This document shows positions 45,180 to 54,445 of a DNA stretch of 64,000 bases, piece by piece. This DNA is from Chitinophaga polysaccharea. Its GTDB lineage: Bacteria > Bacteroidota > Bacteroidia > Chitinophagales > Chitinophagaceae. The position numbers were made by a program, and so were the translations under genes. The stretch covers positions 372,001 to 436,000 of the forward strand of contig NZ_CABFVU010000005.1 in assembly GCF_902150045.1 (NCBI RefSeq), read 5' to 3'. The number at the start of each line of letters is the position of its first letter. The stretch's first letter is position 1. The notes beneath the pieces were generated by a model that saw nothing but the letters and a program-made list of their open reading frames with translations, searched no databases and had not been told where the DNA came from.

Positions 45180-47564
45180 TTATCCGTTATGCAGGTGCTT
45201 CACCGGGTTGGCGCCCACTGCGCGGATCACCTGTATGCCGACAGTAGCCAATGCAATAAACAGCGTAAAGCTACCGGTGGCAATAAAGATCCATGCGCTG
45301 ATGCCGGTATGATAGGCAAAGCCCTGCAACCATTGATTCATGGCTATCCAGGAAAGGGGAGCGGCAATGATAAAAGCAATGGCCACCAGTTGCAGGAAAT
45401 CTTTTGAGAACAGGGCCACTATGCTGGTAAGGCCGGCCCCCAGTATTTTCCGGATGCCTATTTCTTTCATGCGCTGATGGGTGGCTATATGGGCCAGTCC
45501 GAACAAGCCTGTGCTGCAAATAAGCACGGATAGTAACGCGGCCCATTGGATAACTGCTTTCCAGCGCTGGTCCTGTGCATATTCCCTTGCATTGAGGTCG
45601 TTGAGAAAACTGTAGGTGAACGCGGTTTCCGGCAGGGCTTTTTTGTAAGCTTTCGCCAGCGCGGCCAGCGAAGCGGCCTGTCGCCGCGGATCCAGTTTCA
45701 GCCACACATTACCGCCAAACCATTTGCTCGTGATCATTACCATGGGTGATATGGGCTCGCGCAGGGAGCCGGTATGAAAATCCTTTACCACACCAGTGAT
45801 GGTTCTTAGCTCCTTGTCGAAGTACTCATCTGTGCGAATACGCGTGCCGATGGGGTTACGCAGTCCTGCCGCCTTTACAAACGCTTCGTTCACTATTACG
45901 CCATCCGACCAGCCTGGGCCGAAGTTTTGTCCTTCTTTCAAAGTGATGCCCATTGTAGCCAGGTAGTTGTGATCGATCACCCGGTGTATAGCGGTGATAT
46001 TTTTTCCGGGGAGATGTACTGCCGAAACACCGCCACGTTCACCACCAAAAGAAAGACCGGTAATACCCGGTTCATTCATCAGTTCATTCTTCAGTACATC
46101 CTGCACCTGTTGCAGGTTGCGGTCGCCGTTGATATGTGTAACCACTACCTGTTCCGGGTGGTAGCCCAGGTCTTTGGACTGTACATAATCCATTTGCAGG
46201 TAAAACAGCGTGGTAACAATCAGGAAGAAAACGGCCAGGGAGAACTGTGCAACAATGAGCACGCGCCCCGGCAGGTTGTTACCGGTTAAGTGTGTGCGGC
46301 CGGAAAATGCCCTGATGGCGCTGAATTTCGCCAGCACATAGGCAGGGTAGGCGCCGGTGAGTATTACGATGAGCAACAGCAATGCAGCTGTTGCCAGCCC
46401 GATGAAGGGATGAAGTATAGCACCGGGAGCAATGGCTTTTTCGGTGAGCGCATTAAATACCGGTAATGCGGCGGCGGTGAACAGGAGGGCCAGCAAAAGG
46501 GCCGCGGCGCACAGCAATGCGGATTCCGCCAGGAACTGGCCGATGATCTGCATACCGCTGCTGCCGTTGATTTTGCGGACGCCTACTTCTTTAATCCGTT
46601 TTAATGAGCCGGCCAGTGTGATATTGATAAAGTTGATACCGGCCATCACCAGTATAAATACAGCGATGCCCATAAAGATCCATGCAAATGCAGGGTTGCT
46701 GCCATTTATCACGCCGCCTTCCCTGCTGCCTTCCGGTGAGTACAGCGGATGCAGGTGAATATCCGTGACCGGTTGCAAACCAAATGTAAGGGCAGTGGCA
46801 TTGTTCCCTCTGGCATGGGATGCCTGTACCCGGTTCAGCTGCCGGGTTACGGTAGTTATATCTGCATCGGGCCGGGTCACCACAAATGTGCTGAGATACA
46901 TGTTGTTCCAGTCGCTGTCGTTAAACGACAGCTGCAGGAACCGGAAGGGGAGCAATACATCAAACTGTATGGAAGAATGCCGGGGCGGGTCTTTCACCAC
47001 TGCGCTCACTACCAGGGGCTTCCCCAGTTGCCTGGCGGAGGGGTCTGCATCCATCCGGAGCAGTTCACCCACTACATCGGTGCGGTTGAAATATTTAAGG
47101 GCGGTGCTTTCTGTAATAACCGCCGATCCTATATCACTGAGGGCGGTAGCGGAATCGCCTTTTAGCAGGGGGAAGGAGAACACCCGGAAAAAGCCGGGGT
47201 CCACAAACAGGAGCTGCTGCTTCAGTACTTTATTGCCGGCAATGATATCCCCGTAAATGTCGCCACCCATTACCCTGCTGTAAGCCATTATTTCCGGCAC
47301 CTGGGCCTGGAAGGCTGGCCCATGCGGCTGCCCGGTGCTGCCGGTTTGTAACGGCATGTTACCTGGCTGGGTAACGGTGGTGGTAATACGATACAGGTGC
47401 CGGTGCTGTTCATGAAACCTGTCGAAACTGTTTTCATCTTTCCAATATAAAAATGCCAGCAGTACACAGCAGATCCCTATGGCCAGGCCGGTAATATTGA
47501 TCCCGGCATACAGTTTATTTTTCCTGTGATGACGGAGCGCTATTTTAAAATAGTTAAGAAGCAT
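45180..47564 (-). CDS. MacB/FtsX-type ABC transporter permease
   Basis: A 794-residue two-repeat permease similar in layout to the one at 944: MLLNYFKIALRHHRKNKLYA start, first membrane helix GLAIGICCVLLAFLYW, signature SFDRFHEQHRHLYRITT, first FtsX domain with EVGVRKINGSSG, second periplasmic domain and a final FtsX domain with EIGIRKILGAG. No ATPase gene is adjacent. It lies 28 bases downstream of the P-loop ATPase gene in the same direction; that protein lacks ABC signature motifs and is not its partner. Confidence 0.93.
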   Translation of the reverse strand: MLLNYFKIALRHHRKNKLYAGINITGLAIGICCVLLAFLYWKDENSFDRFHEQHRHLYRITTTVTQPGNMPLQTGSTGQPHGPAFQAQVPEIMAYSRVMGGDIYGDIIAGNKVLKQQLLFVDPGFFRVFSFPLLKGDSATALSDIGSAVITESTALKYFNRTDVVGELLRMDADPSARQLGKPLVVSAVVKDPPRHSSIQFDVLLPFRFLQLSFNDSDWNNMYLSTFVVTRPDADITTVTRQLNRVQASHARGNNATALTFGLQPVTDIHLHPLYSPEGSREGGVINGSNPAFAWIFMGIAVFILVMAGINFINITLAGSLKRIKEVGVRKINGSSGMQIIGQFLAESALLCAAALLLALLFTAAALPVFNALTEKAIAPGAILHPFIGLATAALLLLIVILTGAYPAYVLAKFSAIRAFSGRTHLTGNNLPGRVLIVAQFSLAVFFLIVTTLFYLQMDYVQSKDLGYHPEQVVVTHINGDRNLQQVQDVLKNELMNEPGITGLSFGGERGGVSAVHLPGKNITAIHRVIDHNYLATMGITLKEGQNFGPGWSDGVIVNEAFVKAAGLRNPIGTRIRTDEYFDKELRTITGVVKDFHTGSLREPISPMVMITSKWFGGNVWLKLDPRRQAASLAALAKAYKKALPETAFTYSFLNDLNAREYAQDQRWKAVIQWAALLSVLICSTGLFGLAHIATHQRMKEIGIRKILGAGLTSIVALFSKDFLQLVAIAFIIAAPLSWIAMNQWLQGFAYHTGISAWIFIATGSFTLFIALATVGIQVIRAVGANPVKHLHNG

Positions 47565-47592
47565 ACAGGAAGATACTCTATTTTACTATTGC

Positions 47593-48159
47593 TTAACTCC
47601 CGGAACGGGCGATGGTTTCCAGCATAAATGCCACCCGTTCCGGTACGGTTGTTTCCGGTAGCTGAACCAGCGTGTATTCCAGCCGGCTATATACTTTTAT
47701 CATGCTTTTATAAGTAAGCACGGCTTCTTCAAAAGATTGTTTACGCTCTTTATCCTGTTCATAAATGGACAGCCAGGGAGGTGTAATAAACACTGTTTTA
47801 TTAAACCGGTGGGAGGCCGCCGCCTGTTGCATTTTCTCCGGAACAGGCAGCCCGCAAAGCTCCAGGTACCCGATGGTATCGGCAATACCCCTGTCAAAAA
47901 ATACAGGGCGGCTTTGTTCAGGCTGCACCAGGTAGTCGCGGAGCGACTGCTCAAACATCAGCCGGGCGAATGCCTCCCTGTTGGCCCATGGCAGCGCCTG
48001 TCCGCCTGCAGCTACCTGCTGCCGTATAATATCCCGTCCCGTTTCCGGGACAGTAACGTACCCCCGTTCCCGGAGCTCTTCTATAATAGCGGTTTTACCC
48101 ATGCCAGGTCCGCCCGTAACAATAAAAAAATGATCTCTTGTAATTTTATTCATCTTCAA
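47593..48159 (-). CDS. P-loop AAA_28-type ATPase/kinase-like protein
   Basis: A 188-residue protein with a Walker A motif GGPGMGKT at 16-23, a Walker-B-like aspartate in VFFDRGIADT (about 93-102) and no ABC signature. The overall pattern (FIVTGGPGMGKTAIIEELRE, VPETGRDIIRQQ) is that of small ATP-binding proteins classed as AAA_28, related to NadR/dephospho-CoA kinase-like nucleotide kinases. Substrate unknown. The divergent histidine kinase lies 195 bases away, across the half copy of the repeat element. Confidence 0.85.
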   Translation of the reverse strand: MKMNKITRDHFFIVTGGPGMGKTAIIEELRERGYVTVPETGRDIIRQQVAAGGQALPWANREAFARLMFEQSLRDYLVQPEQSRPVFFDRGIADTIGYLELCGLPVPEKMQQAAASHRFNKTVFITPPWLSIYEQDKERKQSFEEAVLTYKSMIKVYSRLEYTLVQLPETTVPERVAFMLETIARSGS

Positions 48160-48225
48160 AAATCAAAAATTAAACAGGCAAATGAAATACCCTCCATAAC
48201 AGCAGCTAACACCCCCCGGTGCTTT

Positions 48226-48285
48226 AAAAATAAAATCAAGGTAATCAGTGTAATCATTAAAATCAGGGAGTCAGACAAACTCCGC
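48226..48285 (-). repeat. Structured repeat element, solitary half copy 3
   Basis: Read on the minus strand, it starts GCGGAGTTTGTCTGACTC and continues in 9-base units TGATTTTAA, TGATTACAC, TGATTACCT, TGATTTTAT. That is one arm of the element, with neither the central GGGAGAT hairpin nor a second arm within 100 bases. It lies between two divergent genes. Confidence 0.85.
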
Positions 48286-48354
48286 TGGAAGGGGGGAGAG
48301 GCCGTTAAAAAAAATGCCCGGCAACAGCCGTTATAGCGTATCTTCGCAGCATCT

Positions 48355-49680
48355 ATGCCGCAGGGAGTCAAGGAATTTTTATACCGTTCAGCTGAATATC
48401 ACTGGAACAACATTGTGAATGTTGGCGTACATCCTGCTATGCCTTATATAGAATCCAGGCGCACAAAGTTATTAAATTTACTTTCATTGCCCTGTATTCC
48501 TTTTATGTTTCTTTATTGCGTGTTAAACATGGTACAGGGCCGGCATGTGTTAGCGGCGCTGAATGCCGCCACTACCTGTATTTCTGTATTGGTATTGATC
48601 TTCCATAAATACAGGATGTATCTCAGCGCCAGGCTGGTGCTTATCTGCACCAGTATCTTTATCTATACTTTTACCGGTGTCTATTTTCATAACGGCTCGG
48701 AATACTTTCTGCTGAACATACTTTTCATCGTTATATTGATCTATGATAATAAATGGATAGTAGGATCGGTTAGCCTGCTGGTGATCACCGCTTTTATGCT
48801 GATCGTATTTATGCCCCGCTCCTGGTACCTGGCGCCGCCGGTACCGGCAGAAAGGATATGGGCGAATGTAGCGGTATCACTGATCTTCATTGTAGTGGCG
48901 CTCAGCTTCTTTAAACATATCCAATCGGATTACCAGCGGGAAATTGAACAGCAGCATCAGGCGCTGGTATCCATGAACAAGGATAAGGAAAAACTTTTTT
49001 CCATTGTGGCGCACGATATCCGCAGCCCGCTGGCTACGCTGGAAAGCCTGCTGGATATGTTCCGCAGGGGACAGTACCCCCGCAATGATATGGAAGAAGC
49101 GGCAGATATGCTATATAAAAAAGTATCGCAGCTGGGTGTTACGCTCGATAATATGCTGCGCTGGAGCACCCGCAGCATGAAGGGCATTCAGACCCGGCCC
49201 CGGCATTTTTTACTGGCTCCCGTAGTAACGGAGGTACTGCTTTTTTTTGAAGGGATCATACAGCAAAAGCAGATCAGGGTAGACCTGCAGATACCGGTGA
49301 CTGCAGCTTTGTATGCGGACCGCGACCAGGTGTCGGTGATCCTCCGCAACCTCTTCAGCAATGCGCTTAAATTCAGTTACCCCGGCGGCAATATAGAACT
49401 CATCGCAGAAATAACAGATGAAATAGTGATCACCGTCACCGACTACGGCGTAGGCATGTCTGCCCAGCAGCTCAGCACACTTTTTACCTCCCATCAGCAT
49501 CCGGGTTATGGTACCGGCGGAGAACGCGGTACCGGTCTTGGCCTGCTGCTTTGCCGGGAGTTTACAGAACAGAACGACGGCGTAATTAAGGTGAAAAGCC
49601 ATCCGGAAAGCGGCACCAGTTTTACGTTGCATTTCGTGAAGGGCGATTTTTCCCCGGAAGATGATGCCGCTTTCAATTAA
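48355..49680 (+). CDS. Membrane sensor histidine kinase
   Basis: A 441-residue kinase with about six membrane helices in the N-terminal 190 residues (for example MFLYCVLNMV, LVLICTSIFIYTF, VSLLVITAFMLIVF, ANVAVSLIFIVVALSFF). A coiled linker follows. The HisKA phosphoacceptor His220 is in FSIVAHDIRSPLATLES. The ATPase domain has VILRNLFSNALKFSYPGG (N box), VTDYGVGMS (G1) and GTGLGLLLCREF (G2). It is an orphan: no response regulator gene is adjacent. The start at 48355 is supported by an upstream TATCTTCG that resembles a -7 box. Confidence 0.92.
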   Translation: MPQGVKEFLYRSAEYHWNNIVNVGVHPAMPYIESRRTKLLNLLSLPCIPFMFLYCVLNMVQGRHVLAALNAATTCISVLVLIFHKYRMYLSARLVLICTSIFIYTFTGVYFHNGSEYFLLNILFIVILIYDNKWIVGSVSLLVITAFMLIVFMPRSWYLAPPVPAERIWANVAVSLIFIVVALSFFKHIQSDYQREIEQQHQALVSMNKDKEKLFSIVAHDIRSPLATLESLLDMFRRGQYPRNDMEEAADMLYKKVSQLGVTLDNMLRWSTRSMKGIQTRPRHFLLAPVVTEVLLFFEGIIQQKQIRVDLQIPVTAALYADRDQVSVILRNLFSNALKFSYPGGNIELIAEITDEIVITVTDYGVGMSAQQLSTLFTSHQHPGYGTGGERGTGLGLLLCREFTEQNDGVIKVKSHPESGTSFTLHFVKGDFSPEDDAAFN

Positions 49681-49704
49681 CCATCAGCCCGGCTCTACCT
49701 GCGA

Positions 49705-49815
49705 ATGGGGAAAATTAACGGCGCCGCCTGTATGAATACGACCATCAGGGAGGTGTTGTTCAGGAAGGCCGGCGCAGGCTATGCCGGTGAGGAAGCCGCA
49801 GCGCTGATCCCGTAA
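49705..49815 (+). CDS. Possible small protein, unknown
   Basis: A 36-codon frame (MGKINGAACMNTTIREVL...) in the 199-base gap between the histidine kinase and the SDR gene. No strong ribosome binding site is visible and I recognise no homology. It may be a remnant or chance frame. The rest of this gap shows nothing. Confidence 0.2.
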   Translation: MGKINGAACMNTTIREVLFRKAGAGYAGEEAAALIP

Positions 49816-49879
49816 ATCAGACTACTTATTTGTCGCTTTAGGCTAATTTATTGACGATGGCTTTATTGACCTTTGTTTT

Positions 49880-50620
49880 ATGGAAAACAATATTCATGGA
49901 AAAGTAGTGGCAATAACCGGTGCCAGCAGCGGGATTGGTGAGGCAACAGCCATTATGTTAGCTGCAAAAGGTGCAAAAGTAGTATTAGGCGCGCGTCGTA
50001 AAGCCCGTTTGGAAGCGCTGGTGAAACGTATCAGGGTTGATGGCGGGGAAGCCATCTGTCTGGAAACAGATATCAGGCAACACAACGATTTGCTGCGATT
50101 GGTCAGTCTGGCCCGCGAAACCTATGGCCGTTTGGATGTGATGGTGAACAACGCGGGAATCGCCCGTCTTTCAAGGATAGATGATATCCGGGTTTCCGAA
50201 TGGGAAGAAATGATTGATGTTAATCTTAAAGGAACCCTGTACGGAATCGCTGCAGCCTTACCTGTTTTTAAGGAACAGGGCTCTGGTCATATTATCAATA
50301 TCATTTCAACTTCAGGTATAAAAATCGTCCCGTTACAAGGCGTGTATGCCGGCACTAAAAATGCGATTAGAACTATAGCTGAAGCGTTGCGGCAGGAATC
50401 AGCCGGGTTATACAGGGTCACAGGTATTTCTCCAGGGCTGGTAAATACAGAAATGCCGGATCATATCACAAACGAAGCAGCGAGATCAGCGGTTAAAGAG
50501 AGGGCTGCACAAATTGGTGTCACACCCCATGCAATAGCAGGCGTAGTTGCATATGCCATAAGCCAGCCCGACAATGTGGATGTTGGTGATATTGTTATCC
50601 GTCCGAGTGTACAGGATTAA
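49880..50620 (+). CDS. SDR family oxidoreductase
   Basis: A 246-residue classical short-chain dehydrogenase: NAD(P) motif TGASSGIG (13-20), NNAG (about 90), active-site serine in IISTSGIK and catalytic YAGTK (about Tyr156, Lys160). The NNAGIARLSRIDD and PGLVNTEMPDH segments are typical of 3-oxoacyl-ACP reductase-like SDRs. Substrate unknown. It is followed, with an overlap of possible frames, by an AraC regulator, starting at 50640, that probably controls it. Confidence 0.92.
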   Translation: MENNIHGKVVAITGASSGIGEATAIMLAAKGAKVVLGARRKARLEALVKRIRVDGGEAICLETDIRQHNDLLRLVSLARETYGRLDVMVNNAGIARLSRIDDIRVSEWEEMIDVNLKGTLYGIAAALPVFKEQGSGHIINIISTSGIKIVPLQGVYAGTKNAIRTIAEALRQESAGLYRVTGISPGLVNTEMPDHITNEAARSAVKERAAQIGVTPHAIAGVVAYAISQPDNVDVGDIVIRPSVQD

Positions 50621-50639
50621 GCCTAATTTAGCATGTATC

Positions 50640-51545
50640 ATGAAAGCTTTGCAACAGCCGGTTATATTTAAAACCATCTCCGAACTAATGCGGGGAATGG
50701 AAATGCCGCCACCTTTACATCCGCTGGTGGCGGTTGTAAATTATGACGCGCAGAAGATCAGTCTTGAGAACGCAGGAAGAAGTTTCCTGATCGATTTTTA
50801 TAAAATTTCTTTTAAGCAAAGTTTCAGGGGGCAGGTTAAATACGGACAAGGCTTTTATGACTTTGAGGAAGGTGGGCTGGCTTTTTTAGCTCCCAACCAG
50901 CTGGTCACCATGACAGGCGATGAAACCAGCTATGAAGGCTATACATTGTATTTCCATACAGATCTCATCCGTAATTACCCGTTAGGCAGTAATATTGATC
51001 AATATGGTTTCTTCTCCTATGGGGTAAGCGAAGCTTTATTTCTGTCGGACAAGGAGAAGAAAATAATCAGTGGTTTATTTGAGAATATTATTACTGAACT
51101 GGATAACAATACCGATGCTTTTAGTCAGGATGTACTGGTTTCGCAGATCGAATTGTTGCTTAATCACAGCAACCGTTTTTATAACCGGCAATTCCTCACC
51201 CGTAAAGCAGTTCATAATGATTTGATCAGCCAAATGCATAGCTTCCTGATAAAGCGTTTCGCCGGCCACCTGGACAGCATACCAACCGTACAGGAGGTTG
51301 CAGATTATCTCAACGTTTCGCCAAGGTACCTGACCGATATGCTCAAAACACTTACGGGGCAAAGTACACAACAGCATATTCATGATAAGCTGATCGAAAA
51401 GGCTAAATTACTGCTTGCAACTACCAGTATGAACATCGCCGAAATTGCTTATCAATTAGGCTTTGAGCATCCCCAATCTTTCAATAAACTATTTAAACGC
51501 AGTACGGCTATTTCACCCAGCGGCTTCCGGCGGTCTTTCAATTAA
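50640..51545 (+). CDS. AraC family transcriptional regulator
   Basis: A 301-residue protein from ATG 50640 (MKALQQPVIFKT), 20 bases after the SDR stop. An N-terminal sensing domain (FYDFEEGGLAFLAPNQLVTM) is followed by two HTH motifs (VQEVADYLNVSPRYLTDMLK, about 227-247; IAEIAYQLGFEHPQSFNKLF, about 277-297). It is downstream of the SDR gene in the same direction, so the pair may form an operon controlled by itself. Confidence 0.9.
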   Translation: MKALQQPVIFKTISELMRGMEMPPPLHPLVAVVNYDAQKISLENAGRSFLIDFYKISFKQSFRGQVKYGQGFYDFEEGGLAFLAPNQLVTMTGDETSYEGYTLYFHTDLIRNYPLGSNIDQYGFFSYGVSEALFLSDKEKKIISGLFENIITELDNNTDAFSQDVLVSQIELLLNHSNRFYNRQFLTRKAVHNDLISQMHSFLIKRFAGHLDSIPTVQEVADYLNVSPRYLTDMLKTLTGQSTQQHIHDKLIEKAKLLLATTSMNIAEIAYQLGFEHPQSFNKLFKRSTAISPSGFRRSFN

Positions 51546-51663
51546 AATGGATACAGTTAACATCCGCCGTACCCGGGATCTTTCCTGACCCCTCAGGACA
51601 CTACAGGATAGTTTATTGGAGGTATTCACTATCTTGTTACACTCCACGTTTTAACTGTTCAAT

Positions 51664-52794
51664 ATGAAAAAACACCTTGTTCCCGGTTTATTGCTGCTTG
51701 CGGTAACAGCCGCCGGGCAGTCTGCCAAAGGCCCTGCACCGCTGAAGTTTGAAAAACGGCAGGTCGCAGCGGAAAGTTATGAATCAGTAGCTGTAATGGA
51801 TGTAAATAATGATAAGGTGCCCGACCTGGTATCCGGCGCTTACTGGTATGAAGGCCCCGCTTATTTCAAACGGCATTACATCGGCCAGGTAAAGCAATTC
51901 GGCGAATACTGGGACGACTTCTCCACCATTCCTTTTGATGTGAACGGCGATGGCCGGGTGGATTATATCACCGGTGGCTGGTTTGGCAAAACGCTGGTAT
52001 GGAAAGAGAACCCCGGCAACGATACAGAATGGAAAGAGCATGTGATAGCCACTCCCGGTAATATTGAAACCACCCGCGCCAGGGACCTGGATGGCGACGG
52101 TATACCGGAAATCATTCCCAATACGCCCAACGACCCGCTGGTGGTATATCACCATACAAAAGGCAGTGCTACGTTTACAGCGCATAAGGTGCTGGACCGC
52201 AAGTCGGGCCATGGCCTGGGTTTTGGGGATATTAACGGCGACGGCCACACTGACCTGGTAGTGCCCGAAGGATGGATAGAGGCGCCCGCTTCGCCCTACA
52301 GCGCTGCCTGGACCTTTCACCCGGAATTTAACCTGGGCACAGCCAGCGTACCGGTGATAGTGGCAGATGTAAATAAAGACGGGCTGCCTGACCTGGTAGC
52401 AGGGCAGGGGCACGATTACGGGCTCGACTGGTACCAGCAGGAAAAGGATCCCAGAACAAATAAACGGAAATGGATCAAACATGCCATTGATCCTTTCAAT
52501 TCACAATATCATACCATGCTGTGGGAAGATATAGATGGAGACGGAGAACCCGAACTGGTAACCGGCAAACGTTACCGTGCACACAACGATCATGATCCGG
52601 GCTCTGATGATCCCTGCGGTATCTACTACTTTAAATGGAACGGCAGCTCCTTCACCAAACAGGTGATCAGCTATGGATCAAAAGGAGCGGGATTGTATTT
52701 TGTAACGCACGACCTTACCGGCTCCGGAAGGAAAGATGTGATCGTGGCCGGTAAAGACGGGTTGTTTATATTTTATAATAAAGGAAACAGGTAA
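51664..52794 (+). CDS. FG-GAP/VCBS repeat secreted protein
   Basis: A 376-residue protein with a signal peptide (about 1-18, ending TAAGQ). The mature protein is made of about six FG-GAP/VCBS blades with the calcium-binding motif DxDxDGxxD: DVNNDKVPDLVSG, DVNGDGRVDYITGG, DLDGDGIPEIIPN, DINGDGHTDLVVPE, DVNKDGLPDLVAG, DIDGDGEPELVTG. This builds a beta-propeller on the cell surface or in the periplasm. The function is not defined. It has a hairpin terminator 6 bases after its stop. Confidence 0.9.
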   Translation: MKKHLVPGLLLLAVTAAGQSAKGPAPLKFEKRQVAAESYESVAVMDVNNDKVPDLVSGAYWYEGPAYFKRHYIGQVKQFGEYWDDFSTIPFDVNGDGRVDYITGGWFGKTLVWKENPGNDTEWKEHVIATPGNIETTRARDLDGDGIPEIIPNTPNDPLVVYHHTKGSATFTAHKVLDRKSGHGLGFGDINGDGHTDLVVPEGWIEAPASPYSAAWTFHPEFNLGTASVPVIVADVNKDGLPDLVAGQGHDYGLDWYQQEKDPRTNKRKWIKHAIDPFNSQYHTMLWEDIDGDGEPELVTGKRYRAHNDHDPGSDDPCGIYYFKWNGSSFTKQVISYGSKGAGLYFVTHDLTGSGRKDVIVAGKDGLFIFYNKGNR

Positions 52795-52799
52795 TATAT

Positions 52800-52820
52800 T
52801 GCCTGCATAATAAGCAGGCA
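52800..52820. terminator. Bidirectional hairpin terminator
   Basis: TGCCTGC (52800-52806) pairs with GCAGGCA (52814-52820) around a 7-base loop, between the convergent FG-GAP and MFS genes. Confidence 0.65.
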
Positions 52821-52853
52821 GTATCCCGTTTAAAATAACTCCTGGGGTGCGAC

Positions 52854-54443
52854 TTAATAAGGTATATTTCCTTTCCTTAGTTTAAGTACCACATGTTGGA
52901 TCTGCGGAAGTAATAACAGCACCACGATGACACAAACCACACCAGCGAGCATCAGGTCATAATAATCACGTGTGGCGCGTGCCAGTATCTGCTCCCTTAC
53001 CAGGTTATTGAGGTAGCCTTCTGAAGCTCCTTTTGCCGTATACAGATCGCTGCCGGCATTGATGTATTTGTGTTGAAGATCCGTTAGAACAACCGGTAAC
53101 CGTGGATGAGTCTCCATCAGCGTTTCCCGTACTTTCTCCCTAACCGCAGATTTGGTATATAGCTGAAGTTCATTATTGAGCGCTAAACTGGCTGTAAACC
53201 CGGTGAACCTCGCAAAAATACCAACAAGTGAGGCGTTTGATGCGATCTTTGGCGGCGCTGCAGATACGGTAAAGGAAACTATCGGAACAAACAATACTCC
53301 TGTTGCAATACCATAGATGAACATAGGGAGTATAAAATCAGCTGTTTCCCCCTGCACCGAAACAAAAAGAAGCATATAAACATAATACAGCCCCATCATT
53401 CCAAAACCTGTAATGATGATCTTAACCAGGTTATAGCCCGTTAGTACAAACCGCGAAATAACAAACATACCGATAACGGTTCCCAGGATGACAGCCATCC
53501 ATATAGGAATAGTACTGAGCGGATCATTTCCCAGGATGGCCTCAAGATACCCATATGTAAGCCCGGTGCTTCCCTTGAAAATATAGAATGTAAAAAGCAT
53601 CAGTAAACCTGTAACAAAATTCTTTGTCCTGAAGATATGCAGGTTGATCAATGGCCGCTTCAGTGTTAGCTCTCTGGTTATAAAAAGGAACAGGATCAAT
53701 ATATCACACAGGCTGAGAAAAAGGATCTCAGAACTGCCGTACCACCCCAGTTGCCGTCCGTATACCAGGATGTATCCCAGTACCAGGATAAAAGACAGAT
53801 AGAACAGGTAGCCAAGCCAGTCTACCTGGTAAAGCGGGATCTTTTTAAAGAATCTTGCTTTACCGTTCATGGTTATCAGCACAATGAATGTTAAGGCTGC
53901 CAGCAAAACATTTAAACCATAAAACAACCAGTTGAAATCAAAGAAATGAAGCATGGCACTGCTGTAGATGGAATAAAGAGGAACAGATATCTGTATCCCC
54001 GCGTAAAGTATGGTATAGCCTATAACCCTTGCCCGTGTGGATTGTAAGCGCGGAAAAATCAGGTTCAATACAATACCGGACATAAGTGCGCAGGTAATTC
54101 CCTGTACAAACTCGCACATTATCAAAAGCGTCCAGCTCCTGGTATGGAAACAGAGCAAAGAGCATACGGCATTGGTGGCAAGTGCAATCAACAGGTATTT
54201 CCGTGGAGGAAAATATTTCAGGATGCGGGCATCAAGCGCCAGGAAAGCAACCGTTGAGCCGTAAATAACCACCATAGCATATTGTACATCAGTAGCTGCT
54301 ATACCGTAGAAACCCATCATGGCTACCGGGCTGCTAAACAGGGCAAAACAGAACAGGCAGGTCATCAGTATGAAAAATATAACCGATCTGGCCAGCCATT
54401 CGGGCACCCAGGGGTTGAAAACAGGAATTTTATGTGTTTGCAT
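52854..54443 (-). CDS. Efflux MFS transporter (DHA2, EmrB-like)
   Basis: A 529-residue inner-membrane protein with 14 predicted helices, from ATG 54443 (MQTHKIPVFNP). The frame can be extended to a TTG at 54449 that would overlap the HlyD stop. The hydrophobicity profile and segments such as MVVIYGSTVAFLALDARILK and FVQGITCALMSGIVLNLIFP fit EmrB/LacY-like DHA2 pumps. It is the last gene of a TolC-HlyD-MFS tripartite efflux operon, and differs from the dead DHA2 gene at 3586. Confidence 0.9.
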   Translation of the reverse strand: MQTHKIPVFNPWVPEWLARSVIFFILMTCLFCFALFSSPVAMMGFYGIAATDVQYAMVVIYGSTVAFLALDARILKYFPPRKYLLIALATNAVCSLLCFHTRSWTLLIMCEFVQGITCALMSGIVLNLIFPRLQSTRARVIGYTILYAGIQISVPLYSIYSSAMLHFFDFNWLFYGLNVLLAALTFIVLITMNGKARFFKKIPLYQVDWLGYLFYLSFILVLGYILVYGRQLGWYGSSEILFLSLCDILILFLFITRELTLKRPLINLHIFRTKNFVTGLLMLFTFYIFKGSTGLTYGYLEAILGNDPLSTIPIWMAVILGTVIGMFVISRFVLTGYNLVKIIITGFGMMGLYYVYMLLFVSVQGETADFILPMFIYGIATGVLFVPIVSFTVSAAPPKIASNASLVGIFARFTGFTASLALNNELQLYTKSAVREKVRETLMETHPRLPVVLTDLQHKYINAGSDLYTAKGASEGYLNNLVREQILARATRDYYDLMLAGVVCVIVVLLLLPQIQHVVLKLRKGNIPY

Positions 54444-54445
54444 TA

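Noticed and set aside
47593..48159. ATPase partner for the permease at 45180
   Set aside because: The protein has a Walker A motif but no ABC signature, Q loop or H loop, so it is not an ABC subunit.
47737..48336. 199-codon plus-strand frame across the P-loop ATPase and the half repeat element
   Set aside because: It is antisense to a gene with a clear Walker A motif and runs on through the non-coding repeat.
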